DNA from: Paracoccus denitrificans
GTDB lineage: Bacteria; Pseudomonadota; Alphaproteobacteria; Rhodobacterales; Rhodobacteraceae
Direction of reading: 5' to 3'
Assembly (NCBI GenBank): GCA_003240735.1
Contig: QFNE01000008.1
Span: forward strand, 75,753-139,752
Length of the DNA stretch: 64,000 nt
Position numbers and translations under genes: made by a program. Each line of letters begins with the position of its first letter. The first letter of the stretch is position 1. The notes below the pieces were generated by a model, which saw only the letters and a program-made list of their open reading frames with translations, was not told where the DNA came from and made no database searches. Positions 45,016 to 54,454 of the stretch are shown here, piece by piece.

Positions 45016-47973
45016 CTACAGCCCCGCCTCGGTCAGAACGACGTCACACCGCGCACAGGTGCCCGGATGGGCGTGCGTCCCAACATCGGGCAGAATCTTC
45101 CAGCAACGTTCGCACTTCTCACCCTCAGCAGGTTCGAACACGACAGCGACGCCCGGCACGTCGGCCAGACGGAACGCCGTGTCAGGTGCCGGATCACCTG
45201 TCACCGTGATCGCGCTGGTGATGCACACGTCGGCAAGGTCGACCGACTCGAGCGCGCTGCGCAACGCGTCATCCGCGACATAAACCACGGGCGCAGCCTC
45301 AAGGCTGGCGCCGATGGTCTTGTCGGTCCGCTTGACCTCCAGCGCCGCTGTAACGGCACGACGGGCGCGACGGATCGCGTCCCACTTCGCCGCAAGCGCT
45401 TCGTCGCGCCATTCGGCAGGCGTATCGGGAAAGTCGTGCAGATGGACGCTGTCCTCCTCGGACGGGTGGCGCGACAACCAGACGTCTTCCATTGTGAACG
45501 GCAGCATCGGCGCCAGCCACGTCGTCAGGCGTTGGAACAGCAGGTCCAGCACGGTTCGTGCCGACCGCCGCCGCAGGCTGTCAGGTGCATCACAATACAG
45601 CGCATCCTTGCGCACGTCGAAGAAGAACGATGACAGATCGACCGTGGCAAAGTCGAACAGCGCCCGGAACACGCCCTGGAAGTCGTACGCCGCATACCCC
45701 TCGCGGACGCGCTGATCCAGCTGCGCAAGGCGGTTCAGAACCCAACGCTCCAGCTCGGGCATGTCTGCGGGATCAACGCGTTCAGCATCGGTGAACCCGT
45801 CCAGCGCACCCAGCAGGAAGCGCATGGTGTTGCGCAGACGACGGTAGGAATCCGCCGTTCCTTTCAGGATTTCCTTCCCGATACGCAGATCGGCGGTGTA
45901 GTCGGACTGCGCGACCCACAGGCGAAGGATATCGGCACCGTACTGGTCGATCACCTGTTCCGGGGCGACCGTGTTGCCGACAGACTTGGACATCTTCATG
46001 CCCTTTTCGTCCAGCGTGAAGCCGTGCGTCAGCACCCCGCGATAGGGCGCACGGCCCCGCGTGGCGCTGGCCTGCAGCAATGACGACTGGAACCACCCAC
46101 GGTGCTGGTCGGTCCCTTCCAGATACAGGTCCGCAATCCCGTCCGGTGCACCGTCCGCGCGGTCACGCAGAACGAACGCGTGGGTCGAGCCGCTGTCGAA
46201 CCAGACATCCAGCACGTCCATCACCTGCTGATACTCGGCAGGATCGACGATACCGGACAGGACACGTTCCTTGAAACCGTCCTGATACCAGACGTCCGCG
46301 CCGTCTTTTTCAAACGCCTCGATGATGCGCGCGTTGACCGTTTCGTTGCGCAGCAGGAAGTCAGGATCGTCGGGCCGCGTGCCGATCTTGGTGAATGCCG
46401 TCAGTGGCACGCCCCAGGCGCGCTGACGGGACAGAACCCAATCGGGACGGCTTTCGACCATCGCATGCAGGCGGTTGCGACCCGTCTGTGGCGTCCACTT
46501 CACCAGCTGATCGATCGACGTCAGCGCGCGGCTGCGGATCGTGTCGCCGTAATCGCCCATGCCATCGGACAGCTTCTTGTCGATCGCGGCGAACCACTGG
46601 GGCGTGTTGCGATAGATCAACGGCGCCTTGGACCGCCAGCTGTGGGGGTAGCTGTGCTTCAGCTTGCCCTTGGCGAACAGTGCACCCTGCCCCGCCAGCG
46701 CCTTGATGTTGCTGACGTTCGCCGGACCTTCCGAGCCTTCCGGCGTCAGAATGCCCTGCCCGCCGAAAACCGGCAAATCGGCGCGATAGGTGCCGTCCGG
46801 CATGACGTTGTACGTCATGGGGATGCCGTGGCGCAGCGCGAGCTGATAGTCGTCGTCCCCGTGGCTGGGGGCGGTGTGCACAAAGCCCGTGCCCGCATCG
46901 TCTGTGACATGGTCCCCCGGCAGCATCGGCACGTCGTAATCCCATTCGCCATTGCCGCCATCGATGCCGCGATAGGGGTGGGCGAGGACCAGCGATGCCA
47001 ATTCCTCTGCAGACACATCGCGCAGGCGCGTGACAGCTTCCGGTTCGACCTTGGCCGACACAAAGACACCATCCGCCAGCGCATCGGCCAGAAGATAGGT
47101 TCCGGCTTTTTCACCATTTAGCTGATAAAGCCCATAGGCGATGCCCGGGCCGAAGGCGACTGCGCGGTTCTGGGGGATCGTCCAGGGCGTCGTGGTCCAG
47201 ATGACAACCTTGGCGTCCAGCAGATCAGTGCGCATGCACCCGTCAAGCGGCGCAAAGTCGCGCTGCGAGGCCACCGGGAACGCCACCCAAATCTGATGAC
47301 TGGTGTGATCGTGATACTCGACCTCGGCTTCTGCCAGTGCGGTCTGCTCGACCGGCGACCACATCACAGGCTTTGAACCCTGATACAGGCTGCCGTTCAT
47401 CACCAGCTTCATGAACTCAGCCGCGATCACCGCCTCGGCGTGGTAGTTCATGGTCAGGTAAGGGTCTTCCCATTTGCCGGTTACGCCCAAACGCTTGAAT
47501 TCCTCGCGCTGGGTTTCCACCCAGCCTTCGGCAAAGCGGCGGCATTCCTGCCGGAACTCGACGATATCGACGTCGTCCTTGTTCTTCTGCAGCTTGCGAT
47601 ACTGTTCCTCGATCTTCCATTCGATCGGAAGTCCATGGCAGTCCCAGCCGGGAACATAGCGCGCGTCGCGGCCCATCATCTGCTGGCTGCGGGTGATGAA
47701 ATCCTTGAGGATCTTGTTCAGCGCGTGCCCGATATGCAGGTGACCGTTCGCATAGGGGGGGCCGTCGTGCAGAATGAACGGCTTACGTCCAGCCGACGAA
47801 CTGCGCAGGCGATCATAGACGCCAAGCCGTTCCCAGCGTGCCAGCCATTCCGGTTCGCGCTGCGGCAGTCCGGCGCGCATCGGAAAATCGGTTTCAGGCA
47901 GAAACACCGTGTCGCGGTAATCATGCGCGGGGGTGGCGGAGGCGTCAGGCTCGACGGTGGTATCGGCGCTCAT
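45016..47973 (-). CDS. ileS: Isoleucyl-tRNA synthetase
   Basis: A 985-residue class I synthetase charging tRNA-Ile. PPYANGHLHIGHALNK is the HIGH motif, GMKMSKSVGN the KMSKS motif; the CP1 editing region with TTTPWTIPQNRAVAFGP and DDAGTGFVHTAPSHGDDD is intact. The C-terminal zinc finger CERCWK...CARC is present. The start is put at ATG 47973 (SADTTVEPDAS); an ATG at 48000 is possible. No T-box or other leader signal is seen. Confidence 0.96.
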   Translation of the reverse strand: MSADTTVEPDASATPAHDYRDTVFLPETDFPMRAGLPQREPEWLARWERLGVYDRLRSSSAGRKPFILHDGPPYANGHLHIGHALNKILKDFITRSQQMMGRDARYVPGWDCHGLPIEWKIEEQYRKLQKNKDDVDIVEFRQECRRFAEGWVETQREEFKRLGVTGKWEDPYLTMNYHAEAVIAAEFMKLVMNGSLYQGSKPVMWSPVEQTALAEAEVEYHDHTSHQIWVAFPVASQRDFAPLDGCMRTDLLDAKVVIWTTTPWTIPQNRAVAFGPGIAYGLYQLNGEKAGTYLLADALADGVFVSAKVEPEAVTRLRDVSAEELASLVLAHPYRGIDGGNGEWDYDVPMLPGDHVTDDAGTGFVHTAPSHGDDDYQLALRHGIPMTYNVMPDGTYRADLPVFGGQGILTPEGSEGPANVSNIKALAGQGALFAKGKLKHSYPHSWRSKAPLIYRNTPQWFAAIDKKLSDGMGDYGDTIRSRALTSIDQLVKWTPQTGRNRLHAMVESRPDWVLSRQRAWGVPLTAFTKIGTRPDDPDFLLRNETVNARIIEAFEKDGADVWYQDGFKERVLSGIVDPAEYQQVMDVLDVWFDSGSTHAFVLRDRADGAPDGIADLYLEGTDQHRGWFQSSLLQASATRGRAPYRGVLTHGFTLDEKGMKMSKSVGNTVAPEQVIDQYGADILRLWVAQSDYTADLRIGKEILKGTADSYRRLRNTMRFLLGALDGFTDAERVDPADMPELERWVLNRLAQLDQRVREGYAAYDFQGVFRALFDFATVDLSSFFFDVRKDALYCDAPDSLRRRSARTVLDLLFQRLTTWLAPMLPFTMEDVWLSRHPSEEDSVHLHDFPDTPAEWRDEALAAKWDAIRRARRAVTAALEVKRTDKTIGASLEAAPVVYVADDALRSALESVDLADVCITSAITVTGDPAPDTAFRLADVPGVAVVFEPAEGEKCERCWKILPDVGTHAHPGTCARCDVVLTEAGL

Positions 47974-48137
47974 CTGGGGCGGAATCCTTGGCTGCGGCAA
48001 AATAGGCTGGACACTGACTTTCCCGGCGGCGGGACACGGTCACACCACCGGGCGGCTAATTCGAAATATCCAGCCCGTTTTCAGCATGCTGCGCTTATAG
48101 AAACCCGCGCGCGCGGCTGCAAGCGGGGCCGGTGGAA

Positions 48138-48166
48138 CCTTCATCAACCCGTCATGCTTCGGTCAT
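48138..48166 (+). promoter_or_regulatory. Candidate Pho box (three 11-bp units)
   Basis: CCTTCAT-N4-CCGTCAT-N4-CGGTCAT: three 7-mers with 4-bp spacers, the architecture of PhoB boxes (CTGTCAT-N4-CTGTCAT). The last two match well and the first partly. It ends 59 bp before the hydrolase start at 48226. Confidence 0.5.
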
Positions 48167-48225
48167 AGGGGCGTTGCCGGAATCGCCGATAGTCCACGCG
48201 CCCCCTGAAACAGGAGCATGAGATC

Positions 48226-49125
48226 GTGGCGCTGATCGCAGTCAATGCAACAGATGCTGCCATTCCGCCGCACCTTGCGGCCCGGGCGGCGACACTTCCC
48301 CCAGACGCGCCGATCGTCGTGATGGTTCACGGTTTCCGATTTTCCCCGTCCCTGCCATCCGCCTGCCCCCACCACGATATTCTGTCGCTTGTTCCCATGG
48401 CGGGCGCGCGCCACGCGGTGTCTTGGCCACGGGGATTGGGTTTTTCGGCAGATGGCGACGAAGGGCTAGCCGTCGGTTTCGGATGGGAAGCGCGCGGCAG
48501 TCTGCGCCGCGCCTATCGTCAGGCGGCGCAGGCAGGGCAAGATCTGGCCACGCTGGTCACGTTACTTGCGACTGCGGCACGGCGTCCCGTGGCAATCATT
48601 GCCCATTCGTTGGAGGCAAGGGTCGCGCTGTCCGCGCTGGCATCGGTCGCACCGGGGGTCATCGGGCGCGTCGTCCTGCTGGCTGCTGCGGAATTTCGCG
48701 ACCGGGCCGAGGCGGCGGCCGCCAGTCCCGCAGGCATTCTGGCAGAGATCGTCAACGTCACATCCCGAGAGAATGATCTGTACGATCTGGCGCTTGAGGT
48801 GATGCTGCGTGGCGGATTGGGTCGGGCGGTGGGTCAGGGGCTATCCCGTCGCCGCGACAATTGGGTGGACGTTCAGATCGACGACGCCGACACGATCACC
48901 GGTCTGGCGCAGATCGGCTTTTCCATCGGGACCACGGCGCATCGAATCTGCCACTGGTCACCTTATATGCGGGACGGGGTATTCGATCTTTATCGGGCAA
49001 TTCTTTGCACCAATCGGCCGCTGAGCCTTATCCAGCTTCGACAGGCGGCAGATGGGCATTCCAGCCGGCGCTGGTCGCGCCTTCTGGAATGGCCTCACTC
49101 ACCCGGGTCTTTCGGCAGGGCGTAG
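48226..49125 (+). CDS. Alpha/beta-hydrolase-like protein
   Basis: A 299-residue protein. IVVMVHGFRFSP is the oxyanion strand of hydrolases, and RPVAIIAHSLEARVALSALASV resembles the nucleophile elbow with Ser in AHSLEA rather than GHSLG. A late TAHRICHWSPYM could supply the histidine. Substrate unknown. The start is GTG 48226 with AGGAGC upstream. A Pho-box-like array lies before it. Its 3' end overlaps the convergent yciB by 31 bp. Confidence 0.7.
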   Translation: MALIAVNATDAAIPPHLAARAATLPPDAPIVVMVHGFRFSPSLPSACPHHDILSLVPMAGARHAVSWPRGLGFSADGDEGLAVGFGWEARGSLRRAYRQAAQAGQDLATLVTLLATAARRPVAIIAHSLEARVALSALASVAPGVIGRVVLLAAAEFRDRAEAAAASPAGILAEIVNVTSRENDLYDLALEVMLRGGLGRAVGQGLSRRRDNWVDVQIDDADTITGLAQIGFSIGTTAHRICHWSPYMRDGVFDLYRAILCTNRPLSLIQLRQAADGHSSRRWSRLLEWPHSPGSFGRA

Positions 49126-49694
49126 CGGCTGAAAAGCCCAGCGTTCAGGACGAAGAAGGCAAAGAACAGGACCGGCAGACCAATGGTCTTGACCAGAACC
49201 CAAGTCTCATCGCTTTGGGTGCGCCAGACGATCTCGTTGATGACGGCCAAGGCAAAGCACATCGCGGTCAGGCGGGCGGTCAGGATACGCCACCCGTTGT
49301 CGGTCAACGGGATCGCATCGCCCAGAACCAGCCCCAGCCAGTTGCGCCGCAGCAGCAGACCCAGTCCCAGCACGACCCCGAACAGCACATAGATCGCGGT
49401 CGGCTTCATCTTGAAGACGCGCGGATCATTCAACCAGATCGCGGCGCCACCCAGACCCACGACCAGAAACAGTGTAATGCCCTGCATGGCCGTCATCCGG
49501 CCCGCTAGGCGCCACATGGCGATGCTGGCAATGATCTGTGCAGGCATGAACCGGATCGTCGCCGCGACAATCCCGTCGTAATGCGTCCCGCCGATGGTCA
49601 GGCCGCTGCGCTTGAACAGAAAGAACGCCAGCATGAACAGGACAAGCGGACCCAGCTCCAGCGCCATCTTGGTTTTCGGATCAATCTTGCGCAT
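49095..49694 (-). CDS. yciB: Inner membrane protein YciB (septation protein A family)
   Basis: A 199-residue polytopic protein of the YciB/IspZ family. GPLVLFMLAFF at the N terminus, then several helices, and LTDNGWRILTARLTAMCFALAVINEIVWR followed by the final helix with PKDPGE match the family. YciB is linked to envelope maintenance and septation; the mechanism is unclear. The start is ATG 49694 (another ATG one codon earlier). It is convergent with the hydrolase, overlapping by 31 bp. Confidence 0.9.
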   Translation of the reverse strand: MRKIDPKTKMALELGPLVLFMLAFFLFKRSGLTIGGTHYDGIVAATIRFMPAQIIASIAMWRLAGRMTAMQGITLFLVVGLGGAAIWLNDPRVFKMKPTAIYVLFGVVLGLGLLLRRNWLGLVLGDAIPLTDNGWRILTARLTAMCFALAVINEIVWRTQSDETWVLVKTIGLPVLFFAFFVLNAGLFSRYALPKDPGE

Positions 49695-49748
49695 CAAGGC
49701 CTCAGCGGATGGAATTTGGTTGCGGGTCTTTTCGCGCGCGGCGCGGTT

Positions 49749-50858
49749 CTAGTCCAGCGGAACTGCGTTCAGAATCGGCCCGACGCGCGGCGGGGGCAGG
49801 ATCTGCTGCGCGATCAACGCGTGCCGCGTGTCCGACGGAAAGCCCCCTGTCGCCCCGGCGCGGGGGCTGATGCGCAGGCGCAGCGCACGCTTTGCGGGCC
49901 AGCGCTGGATCAATTCGGTCCCAAGCACGACATTGGCATAGGTCATCTGCCGTCCGCGGTTCTCACCGGCCTTGATCGTGACGGTTCGTTCAGGTGCATA
50001 CCGGATCAACATTACTGCGACGCCGCCCGGAACGGCAGTGCGCGGCGACAGATCGACGACCTGCTGGCCACCCTGCTGGGCAATGCGGATGCCAACAGCC
50101 GGTTGTCGGGTCGCGTTTTTGGCGATCATCCCCATCAGATCGGTGGGGCGCATATGCATCAGCGTATCCTGCCCATCCACGATCACCTGAGGGGTATAGA
50201 CCCCCCTCTCGCCTGCGGTCAGCGCATAGCCTTCCTGCCGATCAGTATTTTCGGGCAGGGCAAATTCGTCTTTCCAGCCCAGATAGTCCCAGTAATCGAC
50301 GTGCCAAGCCAATGCCAGAATATCGCGCCGCTGGGCCAGTTCGGACATCACCATGTCGGCAGGCGGGCAGGACGCGCACCCCTGGGACGTGAACAGCTCG
50401 ACCACCACGACGCCTTGGTCGCCCTGCGGGTCGCCAGCCGCAGCACGGCCCCGACGCTGTTGGGCGGCAGGTGGCAGCGGTGTGTTCAGGATGCCCGCCG
50501 CGACCTCGGCTGGCGTGCTTGCACGAGGGGCCACGGTCGCACCTCCGGCGCCCTGGACGGGCGTGCTTTCCAGCAGACTTTCGGCCGACACCCCGTCTGT
50601 CATAGGTACACTGGGGAAGCCCGTGTCCGTCCCCAGGCCCTCGGGCGCGTCGACGTCAACGGTCACCGACAGGTCATCATCATTCGGTGAGGGTCCCGAA
50701 CGGTCGGCATCACTGGCAGGATCGGCGCCGCCGGGACTGCCCATCTCCTGCGCCCAAGCGACAGGACCAATCGCGACGGACATGATCAGCGCAAAAGTCG
50801 CCCAAAAAGGGCGGCGGCACGGTCGGAGCGGGAAAGTTGTCGTCAAGGTCAGGCCCAA
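49749..50858 (-). CDS. Secreted DUF1223 thioredoxin-like protein
   Basis: A 369-residue exported protein. A signal peptide (WATFALIMSVAIGPVAWAQ) ends near residue 36. A low-complexity acidic/proline-rich stretch runs to about residue 148, then the DUF1223 domain starts VVVVELFTSQGCASCPPAD with Cys161 and Cys164 in a CxxC, followed by LAWHVDYWDYLGWKD and YTPQVIVDGQ. Thioredoxin-like redox function is inferred. The linker is unusual; most family members are around 230 residues. Confidence 0.85.
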   Translation of the reverse strand: MGLTLTTTFPLRPCRRPFWATFALIMSVAIGPVAWAQEMGSPGGADPASDADRSGPSPNDDDLSVTVDVDAPEGLGTDTGFPSVPMTDGVSAESLLESTPVQGAGGATVAPRASTPAEVAAGILNTPLPPAAQQRRGRAAAGDPQGDQGVVVVELFTSQGCASCPPADMVMSELAQRRDILALAWHVDYWDYLGWKDEFALPENTDRQEGYALTAGERGVYTPQVIVDGQDTLMHMRPTDLMGMIAKNATRQPAVGIRIAQQGGQQVVDLSPRTAVPGGVAVMLIRYAPERTVTIKAGENRGRQMTYANVVLGTELIQRWPAKRALRLRISPRAGATGGFPSDTRHALIAQQILPPPRVGPILNAVPLD

Positions 50859-50948
50859 TGGGATCGCGTTAGCCTTGGCCTAGGACAAAAAGCCGGCCGA
50901 GGGAAAATCACCCCTGCGTTAGGCGCGCGTGCGTGATGACCGAAATTG

Positions 50949-50976
50949 CCCCCTGTGGCGTTGGGGGCACAGGGGG
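50949..50976. other. 9-bp perfect inverted repeat upstream of acnA
   Basis: CCCCCTGTG-N10-CACAGGGGG. It lies just upstream of the predicted acnA -35, between divergent genes, so it is more likely an operator or upstream element than a leader hairpin. Confidence 0.45.
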
Positions 50977-50994
50977 ACATTCATCCGTCGGCGC

Positions 50995-51023
50995 TTGCAC
51001 CCCGTCGGTCGTGATTGTATACA
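50995..51023 (+). promoter_or_regulatory. acnA: acnA promoter
   Basis: TTGCAC (50995-51000), 17-bp spacer, TATACA (51018-51023). The -10 lies in an imperfect dyad (TTGTATAC-N3-TGCATACCAA) that resembles GntR-type TTGTATACAA sites. Leader of about 85 nt. Confidence 0.55.
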
Positions 51024-51113
51024 GATGCATACCAAACGCCAACTTGCGTGTTTCCCGGATTCGGGGCAAGCGGTTCGGCGCAGCCACCCATCCAGTCAGA
51101 CAGGAAGGACGCC

Positions 51114-53900
51114 ATGCCTATCGTCACCGGAACCGACACCGCCAAGACCCGCCGGACACTGTCTGCGGGCGGCAAGGAATTCGTCTACTACTCGATCCCC
51201 GCCGCGACCGAAGCAGGCCTCGGGGATTTCTCCAAGCTTCCCGCCTCGTTGAAGGTGGTGCTGGAAAACATGCTGCGGTTCGAAGACGGTGGGTTCACCG
51301 TTTCGGTCGACGACATCAAGGCCTTCGGTGCCTGGGCGCAGAACGGCGGCAAGTCGGACCGTGAGATTGCCTACCGCCCTGCCCGCGTGCTGATGCAGGA
51401 TTTCACCGGCGTTCCCGCCGTCGTCGACCTCGCCGCGATGCGCGACGGTATCAAGGCGCTGGGTGGCGATCCGCAGAAGATCAACCCGCTGAACCCGGTC
51501 GATCTGGTCATCGACCACTCGGTCATGGTCGACGAATTCGGCACGCCGCGCGCGTTCCAGTTCAACGTGGACCGCGAGTATGAGCGCAACATGGAGCGTT
51601 ATCAGTTCCTGAAATGGGGTCAGGGCGCGTTCAACAACTTCCGCGTTGTGCCGCCCGGCACCGGCATCTGTCACCAGGTGAACCTAGAGTATCTGGCCCA
51701 GACCGTCTGGACCGATACCGACCAGACCGGCGCCAACGTCGCCTATCCCGACACGCTGGTGGGCACCGACAGCCACACCACCATGGTCAACGGTCTGGCT
51801 GTTCTGGGCTGGGGCGTCGGCGGGATCGAGGCCGAGGCCGCGATGCTGGGTCAGCCGATCTCGATGCTGATCCCTGAAGTCGTGGGCTTCAAGGTCACGG
51901 GCGCCATGCGCGAAGGTGTGACGGCAACCGACCTCGTTCTGAAAGTCGTCAAGATGCTGCGCGACCACAAGGTCGTCGGCAAGTTCGTCGAATTCTACGG
52001 CGAAGGTCTGGACAACATGCCGTTGGCCGACCGCGCAACCATCGCCAACATGGCCCCCGAATACGGCGCGACATGCGGGTTCTTCCCGGTCGATGCCGAA
52101 ACCCTGCGGTACCTACGCCAGACCGGCCGAGACGAAGATCGCATCGCGCTGGTTGAAGCCTATGCCAAGGAAAACGGCTTTTGGCGTGATTCGTCGGTCG
52201 AGCCGGTCTTCACTTCGACCCTCAAGCTCGATCTGGCCGACGTCGTTCCGGCCATCTCGGGCCCGAAACGCCCGCAAGACCACGTTGCGCTGGACGTCGC
52301 TGCCAAGACCTTCATCGAATACATCGACGGCATCCGCAAAGAGCCGAATGCACCTGTGACAGCCAAGGTGGCGATGAAGGAAGAAGGTGGTGGATCAAAC
52401 CCACCGGATTGGGCCATCCCCGGCGCCGATCATGCCGACGATCCGAGCGTCAACGCCCCGGTCGAAGGACAGGACTATACGCTGAACGACGGCTCGGTCG
52501 TCATTGCGGCGATCACGTCCTGCACCAACACCTCGAACCCGTCCGTTCTGATGGCCGCGGGTCTGGTTGCACGTAAGGCGCATGCACTGGGTCTGACGCG
52601 CAAGCCTTGGGTCAAGACTTCGCTTGCCCCCGGGTCGCAGGTGGTCGAAGAATACCTGCGCGCCGCTGGTCTGCAGGACGATCTGGACGCACTGGGCTTC
52701 AACCTCGTGGGCTTTGGCTGCACGACGTGCATCGGCAACTCCGGCCCGCTGGAGCCTGCGATTTCCAAGTCGATCAACGACAATGATCTGGTCGCAGTGT
52801 CGGTCCTGTCGGGGAACCGCAACTTTGAAGGGCGGATTTCGCCCGACGTCCGGGCGAACTACCTCGCTTCACCGCCGCTGGTCGTGGCCTACGCCATTGC
52901 CGGTGATATGCGCATCGACATTACGCGCGACCCGATCGGTCAGGACAAGGACGGCAACGACGTCTTCCTGAAAGACATCTGGCCGACCTCGAAAGAGGTC
53001 GCAGACTTGGTCCAGAGCATCGTCACGCGTGAGATGTTCCAGTCCAAATACGCCGACGTCTTCAAGGGCGACGAGCTGTGGCGCGCGGTCGAAACCACCG
53101 ACAGCGAAACCTATGACTGGCCGCCGACCTCGACTTATATCCAGAACCCGCCCTACTTCCAGGGCATGTCCCGCGAGCCGGGCGTCATCAGCGACATCCA
53201 CGATGCGCGCGTGTTGGCGGTTCTGGGCGACATGATCACGACCGACCACATCAGCCCGGCCGGTTCGTTCAAACCGAGCACCCCTGCCGGCAAATACCTG
53301 ACCGAGCGTCAGGTCGCGCCCGCCGATTTCAACAGCTACGGCTCGCGCCGCGGCAACCATGAAATCATGATGCGCGGCACGTTCGCCAACATCCGCATCA
53401 AGAACGAGATGCTGGACGGTGTCGAAGGTGGCTACACCAAGGGTCCGGATGGCCAACAGACGGCGATCTATGACGCGGCGATGGCGTGGGAAGACAAGGG
53501 CGTGCCCTTGGTCATCATCGGCGGTGTCGAATACGGCGCAGGTTCATCGCGCGACTGGGCGGCGAAGGGAACGAACCTTCTGGGCGTCAAGGCGGTCATC
53601 GCCGAATCGTTCGAACGTATCCACCGCTCGAACCTAGTCGGCATGGGCGTGATCCCGTTCGAGTTCACCGGCGGCGACAACCGCAAGACCTTGAACCTGA
53701 CCGGGGACGAGGTGATTTCGATCGACGGACTGTCGGGCGACTTCAAACCGCTGTCGCTGGTTCCGGCGACGATCAAGTACGCAGACGGCACGGAAAAGAC
53801 GATACAGCTGAAAGCGCGCGTCGATACCGAGGTCGAGATCGAGTACCTGAAGAACGGCGGCGTGCTGCATTACGTTCTGCGCAACCTCGCAAAGTCGTAA
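51114..53900 (+). CDS. acnA: Aconitate hydratase A
   Basis: A 928-residue TCA-cycle enzyme interconverting citrate and isocitrate with a 4Fe-4S cluster. Cluster cysteines lie in AAITSCTNTSNPSV and GFGCTTCIGNSGP; DSHTTMVNGLAVLGWGVGGIEAE is diagnostic, as is the swivel domain with GGVEYGAGSSRDWAAKG. ATG 51114 follows AGGAAGG; the longer in-frame start at 51015 lies in the promoter. It ends at a strong terminator. Confidence 0.97.
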   Translation: MPIVTGTDTAKTRRTLSAGGKEFVYYSIPAATEAGLGDFSKLPASLKVVLENMLRFEDGGFTVSVDDIKAFGAWAQNGGKSDREIAYRPARVLMQDFTGVPAVVDLAAMRDGIKALGGDPQKINPLNPVDLVIDHSVMVDEFGTPRAFQFNVDREYERNMERYQFLKWGQGAFNNFRVVPPGTGICHQVNLEYLAQTVWTDTDQTGANVAYPDTLVGTDSHTTMVNGLAVLGWGVGGIEAEAAMLGQPISMLIPEVVGFKVTGAMREGVTATDLVLKVVKMLRDHKVVGKFVEFYGEGLDNMPLADRATIANMAPEYGATCGFFPVDAETLRYLRQTGRDEDRIALVEAYAKENGFWRDSSVEPVFTSTLKLDLADVVPAISGPKRPQDHVALDVAAKTFIEYIDGIRKEPNAPVTAKVAMKEEGGGSNPPDWAIPGADHADDPSVNAPVEGQDYTLNDGSVVIAAITSCTNTSNPSVLMAAGLVARKAHALGLTRKPWVKTSLAPGSQVVEEYLRAAGLQDDLDALGFNLVGFGCTTCIGNSGPLEPAISKSINDNDLVAVSVLSGNRNFEGRISPDVRANYLASPPLVVAYAIAGDMRIDITRDPIGQDKDGNDVFLKDIWPTSKEVADLVQSIVTREMFQSKYADVFKGDELWRAVETTDSETYDWPPTSTYIQNPPYFQGMSREPGVISDIHDARVLAVLGDMITTDHISPAGSFKPSTPAGKYLTERQVAPADFNSYGSRRGNHEIMMRGTFANIRIKNEMLDGVEGGYTKGPDGQQTAIYDAAMAWEDKGVPLVIIGGVEYGAGSSRDWAAKGTNLLGVKAVIAESFERIHRSNLVGMGVIPFEFTGGDNRKTLNLTGDEVISIDGLSGDFKPLSLVPATIKYADGTEKTIQLKARVDTEVEIEYLKNGGVLHYVLRNLAKS

Positions 53901-53920
53901 GCGCCTGCCTCACGAAAAGA

Positions 53921-53948
53921 AAAAGCCCCGGTTCGCCGGGGCTTTTTT
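53921..53948. terminator. Strong bidirectional terminator after acnA
   Basis: AAAAGCCCCGG, TTCG tetraloop, CCGGGGCTTTT (53936-53946) and further T. It lies between convergent acnA and the RES toxin gene and ends both. Confidence 0.93.
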
Positions 53949-54454
53949 CATGGGTTCAGGCGACCTTCTTCGTCGTGCAACGTCAGCCCATCAGACCAAT
54001 CCCACAGGACCAGATTGCGGGCGCTTGGTTGGGCCGAAGGCGCATAGCTTGACGCGATCATCCCGCGAAAACCGTGCGCGATCAGCGTTTCCGAAAACAT
54101 CTGGACGGGCGCGGCGCCTGTTTTCAGCGCGACGATCCGCCAGTCGGGCGCAGCCAAAGCGGCCGCTGTGGTTCCCGCCGCCTGCAACGCCAGTGGATCC
54201 GTTGCATCAAAGATGTCCGCCATGTCGATGGCATAGCTGACCAGCGTCGTCGGCTGCAGCGGTCGCCCCACACGACCGACCTCGGCCAACGCCGTCTGCA
54301 CATCGCACGCCGTGTAAAGGGCCGGTCTGCCCTTCTTGTTGAAACGTCCGCCGCCGAGACGCGCGCCTTCGCCGGACAGTGGCTGCTTGTGCCAGACGGG
54401 GTTCAGCGCGCGATAGACGGTGCCGGCAAAGCGGATTCGTGGCAGGTCAGGCAA
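53948..54454 (-). CDS. RES-domain toxin
   Basis: A 168-residue RES protein. Conserved Arg15, Arg37 (GGRFNKKG), Tyr47, Glu58, and the Ser135-Ser136/Asn147 region match the RES fold, whose members degrade NAD+ through an ADP-ribosyltransferase-like site. It starts at TTG 54454, overlapping the antitoxin stop by 8 bp, so translation is probably coupled and kept low. The adjacent Xre/MbcA-type gene upstream makes a type II toxin-antitoxin pair. Confidence 0.88.
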   Translation of the reverse strand: MPDLPRIRFAGTVYRALNPVWHKQPLSGEGARLGGGRFNKKGRPALYTACDVQTALAEVGRVGRPLQPTTLVSYAIDMADIFDATDPLALQAAGTTAAALAAPDWRIVALKTGAAPVQMFSETLIAHGFRGMIASSYAPSAQPSARNLVLWDWSDGLTLHDEEGRLNP

